64,000 nucleotides of DNA from Rhynchospora pubera (lineage: Eukaryota; Streptophyta; Magnoliopsida; Poales; Cyperaceae). The DNA lies in NCBI GenBank assembly GCA_028095005.1, contig CM051460.1:186232742-186296741 (forward strand). Reading direction: 5' to 3'. The notes under the pieces were generated by a model. The model worked only from the letters and a program-made list of their open reading frames with translations, did no database searches and was not told the origin of the DNA. Within the stretch, counting starts at the first letter, position 1, and each line of letters begins with the position of its first letter. Of this stretch, positions 1-12,710 are shown piece after piece. A program made the position numbers and the translations under genes.

Positions 1-1492
1 TGAGAAAATCAGCATAAAAGGCAGCCAAGAGTTGTTGTCCAGGAATATTCTCTCACCCTTCACAATTCCAGATATGTTTTTTCTTCCTCTCTCTCTCTCT
101 GGTCGAATTTTGACGTAGGGCTTCGGCCCTGTTCTCTCTTAGGACAGCAGCCGCCTCTCTTATGGTGACAGTAAGGAGAAGGCGTGCACACTCGAGCCTA
201 GGGATGAAAGCCAAGGAGATTGGTTGCATCCTTATCTTTTTCTCTCTTGTGATGCTTGTGTTCAAATTTGTTTTGTTTTATTTCTGTTTCATGAGTAGCT
301 AAAATAATTTTAGGATTATGATGTAGCTCTTACTCTTGCTTGAATTAATGTAGCATTTATTTTAGTTATTATGGGTGGTTGTTGTTAATTCTGTCGATTG
401 TGTTGTGCGATTTATTTGATCACTTGCACGCTTGTTATAAATTTGATTGAAATTATCATTGAGTAGTTAGACACAAAGGTATGGTTGATTTTCTTAACTT
501 CCTAGCAATCCGCTTAGACTATTTGTTTATGGTCAAGTAGACAGATTCAAAGGGAGGTTAAGATAGACTATTACCAAACGGTCCGCTCGAGTTAATGGAT
601 TTCTGATTTAGACAAGTAGACATGCACAAAAGTACTTATAAACCACTTATTAACATTATTCTTTTATTTCCATTGTATGTTTTTTTATCCAATTCTTGGC
701 CGCTTGAGATTTGTTTGTAGGAAGTAGTATGAGTAGCCAGACACAAGGGTGTAGCTGATTTTTCTATTTTCCTAGCAATTCGCTTAAACTAGCAAGTTGT
801 TAGTTTAGGTAGCTAGATTCAAGAGGGAATTAGGATAGATTATTACCAAACAGTCTGCTTGTTGTTAGTTTAGGTAGCTAGATTATTTTCCTAGCAGTTC
901 GCTTAAACTAGCAAGTTGTTAGTTTAGGTAGCTAGATTCAAGAGGGAATTAGGATAGATTATTACCAAACAGTCTGCTTGTATTAATGGATTACAAACTT
1001 AAATCAAGTAGTTAGGCACAAAAGGATTGCATAAAGTACGTGTGATGAGACCCCCATAGTTCTAAGTAAATTGTTGCGTTAACTCAAGTAGAGTATAGTG
1101 GCGAAATCATAATCCTAACCAAAAATATATTTGTTTTTTGTTAAGAGTGCACTTGCATCGTAGACTGCATCTTATTTACCAGTAGCATCCTAGCATGCAT
1201 CCTTTCTGGAAATGTTCACCTGCATCCTTGGTCGCACTCAGTCCAGTGCGGCTGCATCTCATACTGCACTGGCATCTGCATTATTTACTTTTCTGTTTAC
1301 CCCTGTAGTTTAAATACCAAATCCGACTACTTGCCAGGTCTAGATTACCCAAAGTTGTTAGTCCGGTAATTCTAAACCGCCTCCCTGTGGGATCGACCCC
1401 TAAGTACTACGCAATAGGATAGTGCGTTTGCATTCTGACTGATTAGGGTTATGGTTTTTATTTAGCCTTGTGTACCCAAAAAACACACATCA
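1..1492 (+). repeat. Long terminal repeat (3' part) of a Ty3/gypsy retrotransposon
   Basis: The stretch ends in CA at 1491-1492 and is followed four bases later by a primer-binding site, which fixes it as the 3' end of an LTR. Its last part has the pattern of Athila/Tat-type LTRs, including a block around 1380-1410 that reads as cctccctgtgggatcgaccc. The 5' end of the LTR is not visible and may lie outside the window. The LTR holds three diverged copies of a segment of about 110-140 bp (near 460-600, 735-870 and 890-1000). The last two are nearly identical, so they look like a recent tandem duplication. Confidence 0.7.
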
Positions 1493-1496
1493 AGCT

Positions 1497-1513
1497 TGGC
1501 GCCGTTGCCGGGG
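1497..1513 (+). other. Retrotransposon primer-binding site, tRNA-Asp type
   Basis: TGGCGCCGTTGCCGGGG lies four bases after the LTR end. It matches the complement of the 3' end of plant tRNA-Asp, the primer typical of Athila/Tat elements. It fixes the element's + orientation. Confidence 0.8.
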
Positions 1514-1712
1514 AGGCAACAGAATATCGATACGAACCAACTTAAGTGAGGCTAGACCACCATTTTATTTTTTTGTTTATTTTTCTTTTTCTGTTTTTTT
1601 TTATTTTATTATTTCTAATTTCACCTTGCACCTGTTGGTGTTCATTTTTCAGGTTTCGAAGCCTAGTGCACCTGCACCCTCACAATTCAGGTGCACTTCA
1701 TCGCTGCATCTA

Positions 1713-1990
1713 ACTATGGCACTGAACGACTATCATTGGGCAAGCAATAGGCACACAATGCGGGCTGCACAACCACTTGCATTCAGAAGATCCGAGATCA
1801 ATAGGCCTTTAGAGTTTGAGTTTGAGCAATAAAATTTCGATGGATATCAAAATTACTCATATTCTAGAGCTTACAATTTCGATATGTGGGATCATTTCAA
1901 TTCCTCACACCAAAATTATATGATGAGATAGATTATGGATATATGATGAACTTATGTGGTCCAATGTTCTTATGAACTCAGTCCTACCTA
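1713..1990 (+). pseudogene. Start of a retrotransposon gag gene, broken
   Basis: About 200 bp after the primer-binding site an ATG at 1713 opens a frame (MALNDYHWASNR...) that stops at 1832. The following bases to about 1990 (repeated aattac/tattctaga/gatatgtggga-type triplets) look like more gag leader in a shifted frame. No protease, reverse transcriptase or integrase follows, so the element is truncated. Assignment to gag rests on position after the primer-binding site, not on a recognised domain. Confidence 0.5.
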
Positions 1991-2130
1991 AATATTTTTC
2001 CTAGATCCGCCACTGTCCACCTCATCAGGTTCTTTTATCTATTTGGACTTGATTATCCAACTCAGTATCACTTTATTGGATCTTGTATCACCTCAAATAA
2101 TACCAAGGCTTTGATAAAAATGATTTTTAC

Positions 2131-2270
2131 ACAGGATTTCATTTCATCTCATTTCACTGAAATTGATTTCTCAAGATTTCGTTGGGTCTAATAACATAAA
2201 AATTCCGATCAAATAACATCAATTCATCCATTTTGATCAAAAATTTTCTAATGAAATGAAATCCCGTGCT
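2131..2270. mobile_element. Small MITE, GGATTTCATTTC-type ends (copy A)
   Basis: The segment opens with ggatttcatttcat and closes with its inverse, atgaaatgaaatcccg. A second element with the same ends lies 180 bp downstream at 2446-2572. No coding capacity. I see no clean target duplication, so the superfamily is not assigned. Confidence 0.45.
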
Positions 2271-2445
2271 AAAAATTTACCATTTTGATCAGGGCCTAAC
2301 TCAATAATCTGACCTAAATAACACCGATGAAAATAAGTACTATGATTACTCTGTACTAATTTTACCTTCAGTGTACAATGTACTTGTATGAACATCTCAG
2401 TAGCCAAACACTTAGGTTCCAATCAAAACCCTTTTTTTTTTAAGA

Positions 2446-2572
2446 CGGGATTTCATTTCCTCAGAAATTTTCTTATCAAAATGAAGGAAATTGATACCAT
2501 TTGGTTAGAATTTCCATGTTATTAAATCCTTCGAAATCCTGCGAAATCAATTCTAATGAAATGGTATCCCGC
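2446..2572. mobile_element. Small MITE, GGATTTCATTTC-type ends (copy B)
   Basis: It begins cgggatttcatttcc and ends with the inverse, aatgaaatggtatcccg. It is related to the element at 2131-2270. Non-coding, about 127 bp. Confidence 0.45.
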
Positions 2573-4186
2573 AAAAATCATATTAAACGAATAAATACCT
2601 ATGCTGGTAAATAGTTTATTATGACGAAAAATAAACGATTCCAAACACAATGCTGTAATATCATACTCTGTAATATGGTGCTGGTTAATTATCTAATATT
2701 AACAAATCATCGAGACCAAACATACAAGAGCAATTGGAGGTGAAGCGAAATTGTTAGGATTTGCAAAGACATAAATTTGCTAAAATACGATATAGATCGT
2801 TAAAAAATTATGATATCCTCTTTTTTTTATGACATCTAGAATTTTTTTAAAAAAAAACATCAACAATGTCGGTAATTTGTGGATATGTTTTAGTTCTTCG
2901 CTGTCATTAAAATGAAATCAAAATAATATAATTTTTTTGTGTACTGACAAAATGCTCTAAAGTTACATATATGTATCTGATTTTGACATTTTATGCCATT
3001 ATTTTCCCTTAAAATTAAAGTATGGTAATTTTGATATTTTTTTCATATAAATATCAAAATTTATTATTTTTTATGGCATAAAACTATTTTTTATATATAA
3101 TGAATTAATGATATAAAACTAAATTTTAAATTTCCGATAGGATAGAATATATATTTTTTACTTTGTAGCGTTGTAAGCCAATTAACCATTTGGTAATAAC
3201 ATAGCTCGAATTTTGAAATTCAACATTGACATAAGCCAAAATACCACTTTGAAATTCAACATTGAAATTCAGCCCTTCAATATTCATCGAAGCATAAATT
3301 CACGGTAAATTTTACTTTCCCGTCTATCTTTTGTTTTTCTTTCTATTATCTCTCATTTACTCTCACCCGAAAAAGAAAGCTGTACAAATTGGAAGTCCGA
3401 CGAAAATATTTATGGAATCTGAACTGCAGATTTATTTTCCGAACTACAATAGATTTGGTAGCATTGTTGGTGCAAATTGAAAAATAAATCGGATAATATT
3501 AAACTTGTCAAAGTAATAAAAGGAATAGAAAGGATAAAGTTACCAGAATCGCGCAAGGCGCTGTCCTTTAGCGTATTCTGTCTCAATGTACGATAGGAAC
3601 CACAACCAAGATAAGAAGGAAGTGTCACCTTTTAGGACAAAATCATGAAGGTGATTATTTAGCATATTTGAGGGGTATATGGAATTGGAAAAGAATTTTA
3701 TAGATATCAACACATGATACATTGGAAATAGTATTGTTTAATTTAATTTAAATTGTTTCAATGAGTCTATCGATCCAATGAAATCGGTTGTACTTATATA
3801 GCACAAATGAGCCAACGGGTTGCTAGAAAATAAATTCCGATTTAATGGATTAGATCATGGATATAAATGATATGAATAAATCGTGTCATAAAATAATTAA
3901 CGGACAAATAATAAATGGAAAATCAGAAACCGATGTGTGCTATCGAGCATTTCATGATGATGATTAAATTCAATGGGTATTGGGTAATGTAGAAACGGTT
4001 AGTGCAAAATAAAAGATATTGATGCTTATTAGAGTAACGCAAATAACGCAAATATCAAAAGAAATTTTGAATTTTCTTCGATATATTCAACAAGCATCAC
4101 CTTCTCTTTTAGAGATCTTTTTTTTTTCCAAAACAATTCCCATATACAGGATTTATCGAGAACTAAATAAACTTAAAAAATATAAG
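2573..4186. other. Intergenic AT-rich DNA, no gene seen
   Basis: No coding region with a recognisable domain was found. Around 2960-3150 the motif tatgccatta/tatggcataaaa recurs in both orientations, matching blocks near 8420-8500 and 34370-34975. This suggests old fragments of one AT-rich fold-back repeat. Confidence 0.5.
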
Positions 4187-4195
4187 AGTAATGCT

Positions 4196-4572
4196 AGAAT
4201 CAGACGCGTTTGACGTCAAACACGATTCTAGACTCAACTATTGGAATTTCAAATTACTGATCCGAACAGCTCAATATGATCTTCATATTGAAATATTTTT
4301 AGAGACCAAATTTTTATATATTTTTTTGAAATTTTAAACTATTTTTTCAGATTTTTTAATATTGAAGGTCCAAAATTAATTAGATTCATGATTTTCTAAA
4401 ATCCAAAATAAATAGTAAAAAATTTCGAAAAAATATAAAATTTGATCTCCAAGGATATTTCATTATGAAGAACAAATTGAGTGGTTCGGATCGGCCATAC
4501 TAATTTCGAAAATTGAGATCCAATCGTATTTGACGGATCAAGTGTCAGACGTGTTTGAATCTAGCATTACTC
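4196..4572. mobile_element. Mutator-type MITE (copy 1 of a family of three)
   Basis: The left end starts gagtaatgctagaatcag. The right end is its inverse, closing with ctagcattactc. The flanks are aaaatataa (4187-4195) and aaaatatag (4573-4581), a 9-bp duplication with one mismatch, the size expected of Mutator-like elements. The interior is a fold-back: both arms carry the motif of a 'gatccgaac(c)g(t)tcaatat' block followed by a block ending in 'accaaatttt'. The same interior occurs at 19930-20322 and 20345-20743. About 377 bp, no coding capacity. Confidence 0.75.
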
Positions 4573-5600
4573 AAAATATAGTGATTGTCTTGGAAGGTCG
4601 TAAAAATTAAGCATTTGATGTAACAGCGAAAATTGAATATTTGCATCTCGATTCATTGGCGGATTGGCCCATATATTGTTGGGCTATCGGATAGTTGGAT
4701 CCTTAATTGTAGCAGCAAAATAAAGTTTTTTTTTTTTTTGGCAACGTGTAACCTTTTTTTATTTTTTTATAGCGTACAATTTCCTAGCTATACAGGTGGA
4801 AGGACCTTTGTAATAACTACTAAATCATTGGCTCATTGCCAATTATGATGTACATACATGTAATTGTATATCACACTGAAACTTAGTAAACCAACGTGTC
4901 TTGAATCTACATATCAAGTCAAACGCGTTGTCTCTATCGATAGCTCCATAACTATTTCCTAGGACTTAGACGAAGGAAATTAATTATATGAGCAGAAATT
5001 CCTGCTATTGACGCGTGTATTCGAATAAATTATATAATACAGAGTTGACCTTGTGTAGGGGTCGCATAATTGTAATACAACTTGCAAACTCTACAAGTTA
5101 TCTTAGATTAAACTATCAATCAAATCATGCATAACCAAAGAATCTGTCAACTAGAAATCAACAAAGAGGAAGCCGCAGTAGGTTTTCCTCTAAGACTTTG
5201 CTACCATATTGTTTGAAAATAAACCAGTTAGGAATTGACGTCACATGACATCAGTTCTAAATTAGAATGACGTAAATTGTGCAAATTAAGCTTGGTTATG
5301 ACATCAATTTCTTTTTTTTTAGACAAAAGCATCTCAAGAAAAAAATGCCGGCCCGAAAATTAACTAGTTCTTAATCTAGTGACAAAGAACAATGCATCTT
5401 GAATGAAAAGTAGCATTTCAAAATCGGTTGAAGATCATTCGTAGATATTTAATTTAAAAATAAGTTGGATGGTTTAGACCCCCAATTTATCTTTAAAAAA
5501 AAAAGAAATGCCAGTCTATATTAAAAGCCAAGAAGTATTACAAAGAAGGTAAACCTAAGAACCAACGGTATTTTAAGCATACCTTGGTTAGCACCTAATT
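4573..5600. other. Intergenic DNA with a dispersed repeat fragment
   Basis: No gene was recognised. About 5440-5500 carries a block beginning gatatttaatttaaaaataa that recurs at 37848-37910, each time ending in an A-run. This could be a SINE or LINE tail, but I could not assign it. Confidence 0.4.
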
Positions 5601-5612
5601 AAGTTTTACGGA

Positions 5613-6153
5613 TAATGATCGATAAGAATAAGTACTTCAAAATCTTATGTGCTGCTTGGTTATATATGGACAATGTGGAATGAAAGAAATAGGAGAATTT
5701 TTTATACTAAATTGCAAAATTCCACTACAACCATTTATGCAGCTTTACATCTTTATCACATGTGGACAGGTACCTCTTCAGGACTTGAACATAGGGTTAC
5801 AGGAAATATCCAAGGAAGAACAGGTACGGTGATTACTGCAGCTACTGATGCCACCGGAATAACAGTGCAGTGGGAGGAAGAATTGGAGGGCCCAATATTG
5901 TTGGGGATAGTGATTCGCAGATGGATGAAGACTTGTTAGAGTAATTTGATACTCTTTAGTTTTGTTTTCTCTGGATAGTAGTGTGATAAACGATGGCTGT
6001 TTTTTTTTTTTTTTTTTTTTTTTGGTTGCTTTTTTCTTTTGTTCTAGATCACTCCTTGTGATCTAAACCTTGTTTTGTTTCAGTACTTGTTGGCATCAGT
6101 AAAGCATGCAGGCATCCCTTGTTCAGGGATTGCTATTTTTTTTAAAAAAAAAA
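5613..6153 (+). mobile_element. 5'-truncated LINE (non-LTR retrotransposon) tail
   Basis: The insertion is bounded by a 12-bp direct repeat, AAGTTTTACGGA, at 5601-5612 and 6154-6165, and ends in an A-run at about 6141-6153. Both are hallmarks of target-primed insertion. Inside, a frame at 5649-5939 encodes WTMWNERNRRIF, the tryptophan/arginine-rich motif found near the C-terminus of plant LINE reverse-transcriptase proteins. The rest of the element is missing. A T-run of 23-24 bases (about 6000-6023) sits in its 3' untranslated part. Confidence 0.85.
5649..5939 (+). pseudogene. LINE reverse transcriptase, C-terminal fragment
   Basis: A 96-codon open frame keeps the WTMWNERNRRIF motif typical of the region after the reverse-transcriptase domain in plant L1-type elements. 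It then runs through about 70 residues that I do not recognise, to a stop. There is no upstream polymerase domain, so it is a 5'-truncated remnant. The first listed codon is simply the open-frame start, not a functional start. Confidence 0.7.
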
Positions 6154-6604
6154 AAGTTTTACGGACATCCAATAGCAATATCGGTCACAAAACAAGGTTC
6201 GCCGAAGCTTTGTTCTAGAACAAGGTCTGGAAATTGGAACTAAGACGCAGAGCTGGTGTCATCAGTAAATTGCCGCTCTCTTTCATGAAACTCAAAGCAT
6301 TTTTTTTCTCGAAAACTTGACAGCAGCTACATAAAACTCAAAAGTTATCACCATCAGCTCCATTATTCTTTTCACCTGGAGTAAGACTATGGCATCAATT
6401 CTTTATACAACAAAAGAATATAAACTGTGTAAAGCTTGGCATTCATATTCAAGAAATATTATCAGCGCAAATTAAAATTTAAGAGTATTACAGATATATA
6501 GCAAATAATAATAAACAAAAAAAGAGATGTTTCACAAGGCAGTCTTTTGTAAGAAATATTACCAGCGCAAATTAAGTTTGAGAGATAAATAGCAGATATA
6601 TAGC

Positions 6605-6673
6605 AAATAATAATAATAATAATGATGATGATAATAATAATAATAATAATAATGATGATGATGATGATGATGA
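6605..6673. repeat. Trinucleotide microsatellite (ATA/ATG)n
   Basis: Alternating blocks of (aat)n and (gat)n run for about 70 bp. Two flanking segments of about 110 bp (6455-6600 and 6690-6750) repeat the words gcgcaaattaa.tttaagag and agatatatagcaaat. The microsatellite therefore sits in a small degenerate tandem array. Confidence 0.8.
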
Positions 6674-7106
6674 GTTTCACGAGGTTTTCTTAATAAAATT
6701 GATCTGCGTAAATTAAGTTTAAGAGGATTAATAGGAGATATATAGCAAATTACGATGATGATATGATGATAAGGCTTAAGCATTTGGATATAATCCCTCA
6801 AATCTTAAATAGGCAAAATTGGATTAACCTAATGAGTGTGGATAATTTGCTTCTAATTACATGCTTTTGTAGACAGAAAATTGCAACTGCTAGCTATTTT
6901 CATTTTTTTAAATATGGATGAAATCAAGATTTAATTAAACGAATTATCTGTTAACCAGATGGGTGCTAAGTTTCAAGTTAAAACAAAAGTTTCCACTTGG
7001 GATTTTACGAGTTATCCGGTCAACAGTCCGTGTACATATAGTCCAAATCCCACATGTTTTCTCTGTGTGAACCGTTGAAAGTCGTCATGCTTAGTTTATT
7101 ACTTTC

Positions 7107-7263
7107 GGGTGCGTTTGGATGAGAGAAGAAGAAGAGGAAGAAGGAAGATGGGAAGAAAAAAAATTATAAACAATTCAAACTCTTCACAAAATTACACACT
7201 TTTCAATACTTCTTCCCACTTCTTCCCTTCTTCCCTTCTTCCCACACCTATCCAAACGCATTC
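7107..7263. mobile_element. 157-bp MITE with GGGTGCGTTTGGAT end (copy 1)
   Basis: It begins gggtgcgtttggat and ends with the near-inverse atccaaacgcattc. A second copy of the same length lies at 36247-36403 in the opposite internal orientation and is almost identical. Purine-rich and pyrimidine-rich halves flank a central taaacaattcaaactc core. Non-coding. The superfamily (hAT or Harbinger) is not settled because no clean target duplication is visible. Confidence 0.7.
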
Positions 7264-9737
7264 GTTTGTTTGTTTGCACCAAATCAATATATACCTGTAG
7301 CATTTCATTAAAACTTGATCCTCGCGACCAACCCATTTCATGTTCGCTTTAAAAATGGAGACCATTAAAGCTCAGTACCGTTTGATTTCGTCCATATTAA
7401 TAGTCCCGCTAAAAGTATCGTATTAACTTATAATTGTTTTTGCAGAATGCAGAATGAAGTACTTAAAATTTTAATTACTTTCATTCGAAAAAATTTTAAT
7501 TACTATACTCGAATTGAATTAAGATAAATTACAAGATAGAACTAATGTAAAGTTTTTTAATGATAGAGAATCGTTAAAGTTAATTATGAGACAAAATTTG
7601 TTTTATTTTTCCATTTTTTTTTTTTGCAATTTTATGATTGGACGGAAATGGTCTCAAGTAGTCAGTCTGTCAGTCTCACGACGGATTTCATTGTAATCTA
7701 AAAATATATATATTTTTTTTGCAAATTTCTGATTGGATGGAGATGTTCTCAAGTTGTCTCACAGTGATTTACATTGTGATTACGAAACTTCACATTACAG
7801 TCGTCTGCTCGAAAATTGAATATGCCCATAACATCAGTATTTTTACATCGAGATTTTCCTAATCGTTGCAGCTGGGGTCTAACAAAATTTGAGTTTATTC
7901 GTACAAATCTCTCATGATTTGTTGTCACCCAAGTTGATTTCATGGTTGCAACAGATGGGGAGGCACAGAAGAACCGACCCCATCTCCAACGGCTATTTCG
8001 AAAAACTTCGCCGCCCAACGGTCGTCTCGCTGTGGCCACCTCAAAGTCCATCTAAATTTCTAGATCAAACCGGATCTTTGAACAAAGCCGGACAGAACAT
8101 ATAATAAAAAAAAAGAACCCACGGAGCTGCTGCCACGTTTCCACATTTGCGCGTCTCGGGGTCACCGAACGGTAAAACTCTCAAAGCCACGTCGACTCAG
8201 TCGCTTTCAGTCGCTGTTGCCTGTTCGTAAGTAGAGAACAAGACAATTTGGCTGTTGCTTCAAAGACCGCGTCATATAATAGAATTCACCAAGACAAGTT
8301 GACTGATGACTACCATTGAATGCTTTTCGTGGTATGCTGTACCCTCGCAACTAGATAATCTCTAGAGTCTCAATCGAACAGATATTGGGTTCACTTCAAT
8401 TATATCCTCATTTGTTTTTTTTTTATAATTTATATAAGTTTTATATCATTATAAATCATTATGATGGCATAAAATTTTTATATCATTTTTAATGCCGACG
8501 ATATATCCTCATTTTGTACAAAATTATTATTGGGTTCACTTTCAATTATATCCTCATGGCGGTGTTACATGCCTCGGTCCCAAATAATAAACAATTTACA
8601 TCAAGTTTTTTTTTTAGTCTTGTTCGTTATTTTTAAGTAAAATTATTTTCTTTTAGAAATAACTTAAATGCAAGTTTACTCTTTATCTTATATCTTTTCT
8701 TCATCATACATTACATTACATCTTAAAAACAAAAACAATAAAGAAGCTCATGAACTTACTCTTGAAAGTATTAGATGGATGTCAAAAAAAAATATTTGAA
8801 TTATTTTATTTCCCTTAATTACGGTAGTTAGATGTATATTATAAAGTTTCAAATTTATCCATAAAAGATTAATTTGGTAGATTCTATGCACCTTTATTTT
8901 TGGATCTCTCAATCAATTAATCTTATATAAAAAATTTCATAAAATTGCTAATTAAAGTTACATTAATAATTCAAAGGATATTATTAAAAGGAATAATGTT
9001 AAACTACCAGATTGGTTATGTTTACAATATTTATCAGTTAAAATAATAAAATTACGTTGAAGAAAGGTGATGATACTCGAACAATGAGAAACAGTTTTTT
9101 TCTAATATATTCTCTTTCATTTTCATCATGTGAGATTAAATATATTGAGTTTGTTATTATGCTATTATAAGGTTGCTATTGTAGCGCTAGTTCATGTATT
9201 TTGACAAGCGACAACTGTGATATGAGGTGCTAAATCCATTTATTTTGGATATAGAGATTTGTTTTACATTTTAGTTTCTTTTTTTAGAGATGCAAAACTT
9301 CTTCCAATTATCTCAATAAAATATTTTATCTTCCGATAAATTATTTTAGCAAAATCATTTTAAAAAAGACAATAACGTACTTGTACTAATATGAATACAC
9401 AACACATCCATAATATTGTTTTTAATAATTGAAAACATAAAATTATGAATTTAATATTATTATACTAAGGTCCAATTTACTTAGATATCAAATCCATCAA
9501 CATATTATTTTCATAATAAAATTAATCAACAAAAAAATTATCAATTTATTGTCAAAGTTTTTTTAAAAAAACTATTAAATAAGAACGTTGAAAATCTAGA
9601 CGACTTCGCTAAAACCTAATAATGCCTAAAACAGGTTGCTTCTGCGCAACTTCCTCAAATCCTGTCCCATTATATTTCCGTGTTTGTTAAACTACTACTG
9701 AGGGAACAACGTAAGTTGCGGAACTTCGCACAAGCGA
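7264..9737. other. Intergenic region upstream of the PP2C gene
   Basis: About 2.5 kb without a supported gene. Short open frames around 7750-8100 show no family resemblance. 8500-9600 is very AT-rich. A weak copy of the tatgccatta-type repeat lies at about 8420-8500. Confidence 0.5.
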
Positions 9738-9744
9738 TATAAAT
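9738..9744 (+). promoter_or_regulatory. TATA-like box of the PP2C gene
   Basis: TATAAAT lies about 115 bp before the PP2C start codon, with a purine-rich leader (repeated agaaag) between. Spacing and composition fit a plant core promoter. No other support. Confidence 0.5.
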
Positions 9745-9858
9745 TACACTTTCAAGTTTCAAAAGCTACTCCCAAGTGGCCAAGTCCCTAGAGAATAGAG
9801 ATAGATCAAACAAGCGAAAACAAAACAAGAGAGAAAGAAAAAGAAAGAAGAAAGAAGC

Positions 9859-11615
9859 ATGTCTTGCTCCGTCGCCATTGCTAATTCTCCCGTTTTCTCA
9901 CCATCTACGTCTAGGGTTTCTCTCTCGTGCAAGGCCTCCTCCGAAACTCTGACCTTAGCTTTAGCGGAGGTTTCTCCTTCACCTGCGCCGTCTTCTCCGT
10001 CGTTCCGACCAGTGCTGTCCAGTAGCGGGTTTGGGTCGATGCGAGGCGGGTCACTTTTGAAGAGAAAACGACCCGATAGAATCGATATACCTTTTCCAGA
10101 TATGGCGTTTGTCGATTTGCTTGGATCGGATGGAAGTAAGGAATTAGAGGAGGAGAGAGAGGGATTCGCTGTCTATTGCAAGAGAGGGAAGAAGCGATCA
10201 GAGATGGAAGATAGATATGTGGCGAAATCTGATCTCTGTGGAGATTCCAAAACGGTATGTTTTGATATAGTTTTTGTTGATTTTTTTTTCTTTATTGATC
10301 TTATTAATGGAATAATTTTGTTCTGGGCGGTTTTTAAAAAAATCTGAGCTGTGTAATAAATTTTTGGGAATTAATTGGACCTTAAATCAATGGATTACTT
10401 CTAAATTACTAACAAGGAACCCAGCCCTTACCAGAACCTGATCAAACTCTTGATTAAAGTCTGTGCAAACTAAGACATAAAGTGCAATTCAGCCCATTTT
10501 TTCGGACTAATTAGGCTTTTACACGCAAAATCTTGGACTTGTAATATAATTGGCTGTGAACTCATGGAATTTTACATAATTTCAGGCATTCTTTGGTGTA
10601 TTTGACGGCCACAGTGGAAAACAAGCAGCCGAATTTGCCTCTGAGAAAATGGGGGAACTAATATCAGAACAAATTAGAAAACAGGATGAAGAAACCAGCA
10701 CTGCTGAAATAGAAGAAGCAATAAAAATTGGTTATATGAGAACTGACGAACAATTCTTAAGTGAAAACATCAGCGGTGGCACTTGTTGTGTTACTGCTCT
10801 AATTCAAAACGGTGAGCTGTTCATTTCAAATGCTGGTGATTGCCGGGCAGTTTTGAGCAGAGAAGGAAATGCCGAGGCGGTCACATCAGATCATAGGCCG
10901 TCTAGAGAGGATGAAAGAGACCGAATTGAGAGCCTCGTAAGTTTTGCAACCATGTATTTTGTTACTTATTTTTTATATATGCAAGGGTGGTTTAATCAGT
11001 TTTGCATCATTTCTATGCTGGTACTGAATTTAGAAACTACCAATTTGTCTGCTGAAGTGTTCATTATATGTAGTAAACTAGTAATCTAATTCATTTAAAA
11101 GGATATTTTTTACTTAGACAGAATTGAGGATCAGTAAATATCAGAGTTCCTTTTTTTTGTATTAAAGTAGATTGTCGAAAGGACCAAAATATATCATAAT
11201 CATATACTTGAAATGCATATTAATTTTGTACAGCTTCTAATGTTTTCTTCTTTTTAAATGTTTTCAGGGTGGATTTGTGCACTATTGCCATGGGACATGG
11301 AGATTACAAGGCTCTCTGGCCGTCTCAAGAGGAATTGGAGACTCACATTTCAAACAGTGGGTAATACCCGAACCTGAAACCCAAAAACTCCAAATCGGTT
11401 CCAAATCTGAATTTGTAATTTTGGCCTCAGACGGATTGTGGGACAAGGTCACCAATCAAGAAGCAGTCGACATAGTGCGACCCTTTTTCACCGACAATAG
11501 TAAGGCAAGAACTGCCTTATCCGCCTGTAAGAAGCTGGTTGAACTGTCTATTTCGAGGGGATCGGCAGATGACATTAGCGTTATGGTAATTCAGCTTCAA
11601 CATTTTATTGTCTGA
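9859..11615 (+). CDS. Protein phosphatase 2C, clade B (AP2C-like MAPK phosphatase)
   Basis: Three exons (9859-10254, 10586-10936, 11268-11615) join in frame at GT-AG junctions to give 364 residues. Catalytic PP2C signatures are present in order: SEMED near 114-118, FFGVFDGHSG (metal-binding Asp139), GGTCC, NAGDCRAVLS, ASDGLWD (Asp304) and SADDISVMV (Asp350-351). The N-terminus is Ser-rich and transit-peptide-like. Residues about 68-77 (KRKRPDRIDI) match the basic-x-hydrophobic kinase-interaction motif that clade-B plant PP2Cs of the AP2C1-4 group use to bind MAP kinases. Members of that group are Mn/Mg-dependent Ser/Thr phosphatases that inactivate stress-activated MAPKs. The ATG chosen is the first after the TATA-like box. 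All exons are open with no sign of decay. Which of the AP2C paralogues it corresponds to cannot be told by eye. Confidence 0.93.
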
Positions 11616-12710
11616 CTTGACTAATTACTCTAGTCTTGATTTTTTGGGCTACTCTACTGACATGGGTACTGATTGTGAGCTGTGGATATGGTTTCGCAAG
11701 CGGTTCTATTTTAGCATGCTTGCGATGTTTAGTTTTGGGTGGGTGGATGGAAGCGTAGAGTTCATAGCTGATTGATGGTAGTTATGTTGTTTAATTTAGG
11801 AAGTTAGATTGAGGGGTAGGGATTTGTTGATTCTTTGATTCTTTTTTGTCTAAAGCAATTTATTATTCTTTAATTCTTTATTGATATGTAATAAAGCGTT
11901 ATTTATATATATATTACAAATTTACAATGCACAAATGTAGCCAGCAGAAGTAGATTTTTTTTCATATGATTTTCTATTTTTATACAATCCATGAAAATTA
12001 TGTCTAATGCTCAACTATATAACATCTCAATAATAATGAGGGCAAATTTTACATATACGATATCTTTTATCCTGCGTCATGAATACATAAAAAGCAATAG
12101 ATATCGTTCAGGAGAGGTACAAATATAGTTTAAAATATTTACAGTAAGGTTAAAGTTCAATGTGTTTGTTGTTGGATTTTGAACCTCAAAAAACAAATTG
12201 TTCATTGTTCAATATAATCTTCATAACGAAATATAGTATAAAACCAAATTTCACATTTTTTTTTACTATTTTTTGAAAATCATTAATCTAAAAAATTATT
12301 AATCATTTAAAAATAACGATTTTCAAAAAAAAAATATTAACTGTTTAAAATAATCCGAATAACTCATTTTATTATTTTTTTAGGATAAGGATAAATTTTA
12401 TTTAGCTAAATGGAGTCCGGACAATCTGGTTTTAGTAACTTTATCTTATCCAATCACTTTGTAAACTAATAAATTATATATATGCAAATATACTTCGTAA
12501 TCAGGGGCAGAACCATGATTTTTATATAGCGGGGCTGCGATTTGCGATTCTAAAACTAATAATTAAGATCAATCTAATGAATTAATTAAAAAAATAACTT
12601 TATAATTTTGACCTTATATTGTAAAAAGTATAGCAATAACATCTTATGTTTGGTTGTTGTTTGGGGGTTGAAATTGTTATGCACTACTACACTAGCAAAA
12701 ACTGGTATCC
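11616..12710. other. 3' flank of PP2C and AT-rich intergenic DNA
   Basis: The first 250 bp presumably hold the 3' untranslated region. From about 12170 to 12400 a decayed block ('gttcaatataatcttcat', 'aaccaaatttcacat', 'tttactattttttgaaaat') resembles the interior of the MITE family at 4196, 19930 and 20345. No target duplication is recognisable. Confidence 0.5.

Noticed and set aside
4196..4572. Fold-back as a microRNA precursor
   Set aside because: Full-length arms, terminal repeats, a 9-bp duplication and sister copies show a MITE. There is no evidence for a discrete mature small RNA.
6462..6801. Poly-Ile and poly-His/Tyr open frames on the - strand
   Set aside because: Translation of the (ATA/ATG)n microsatellite only.
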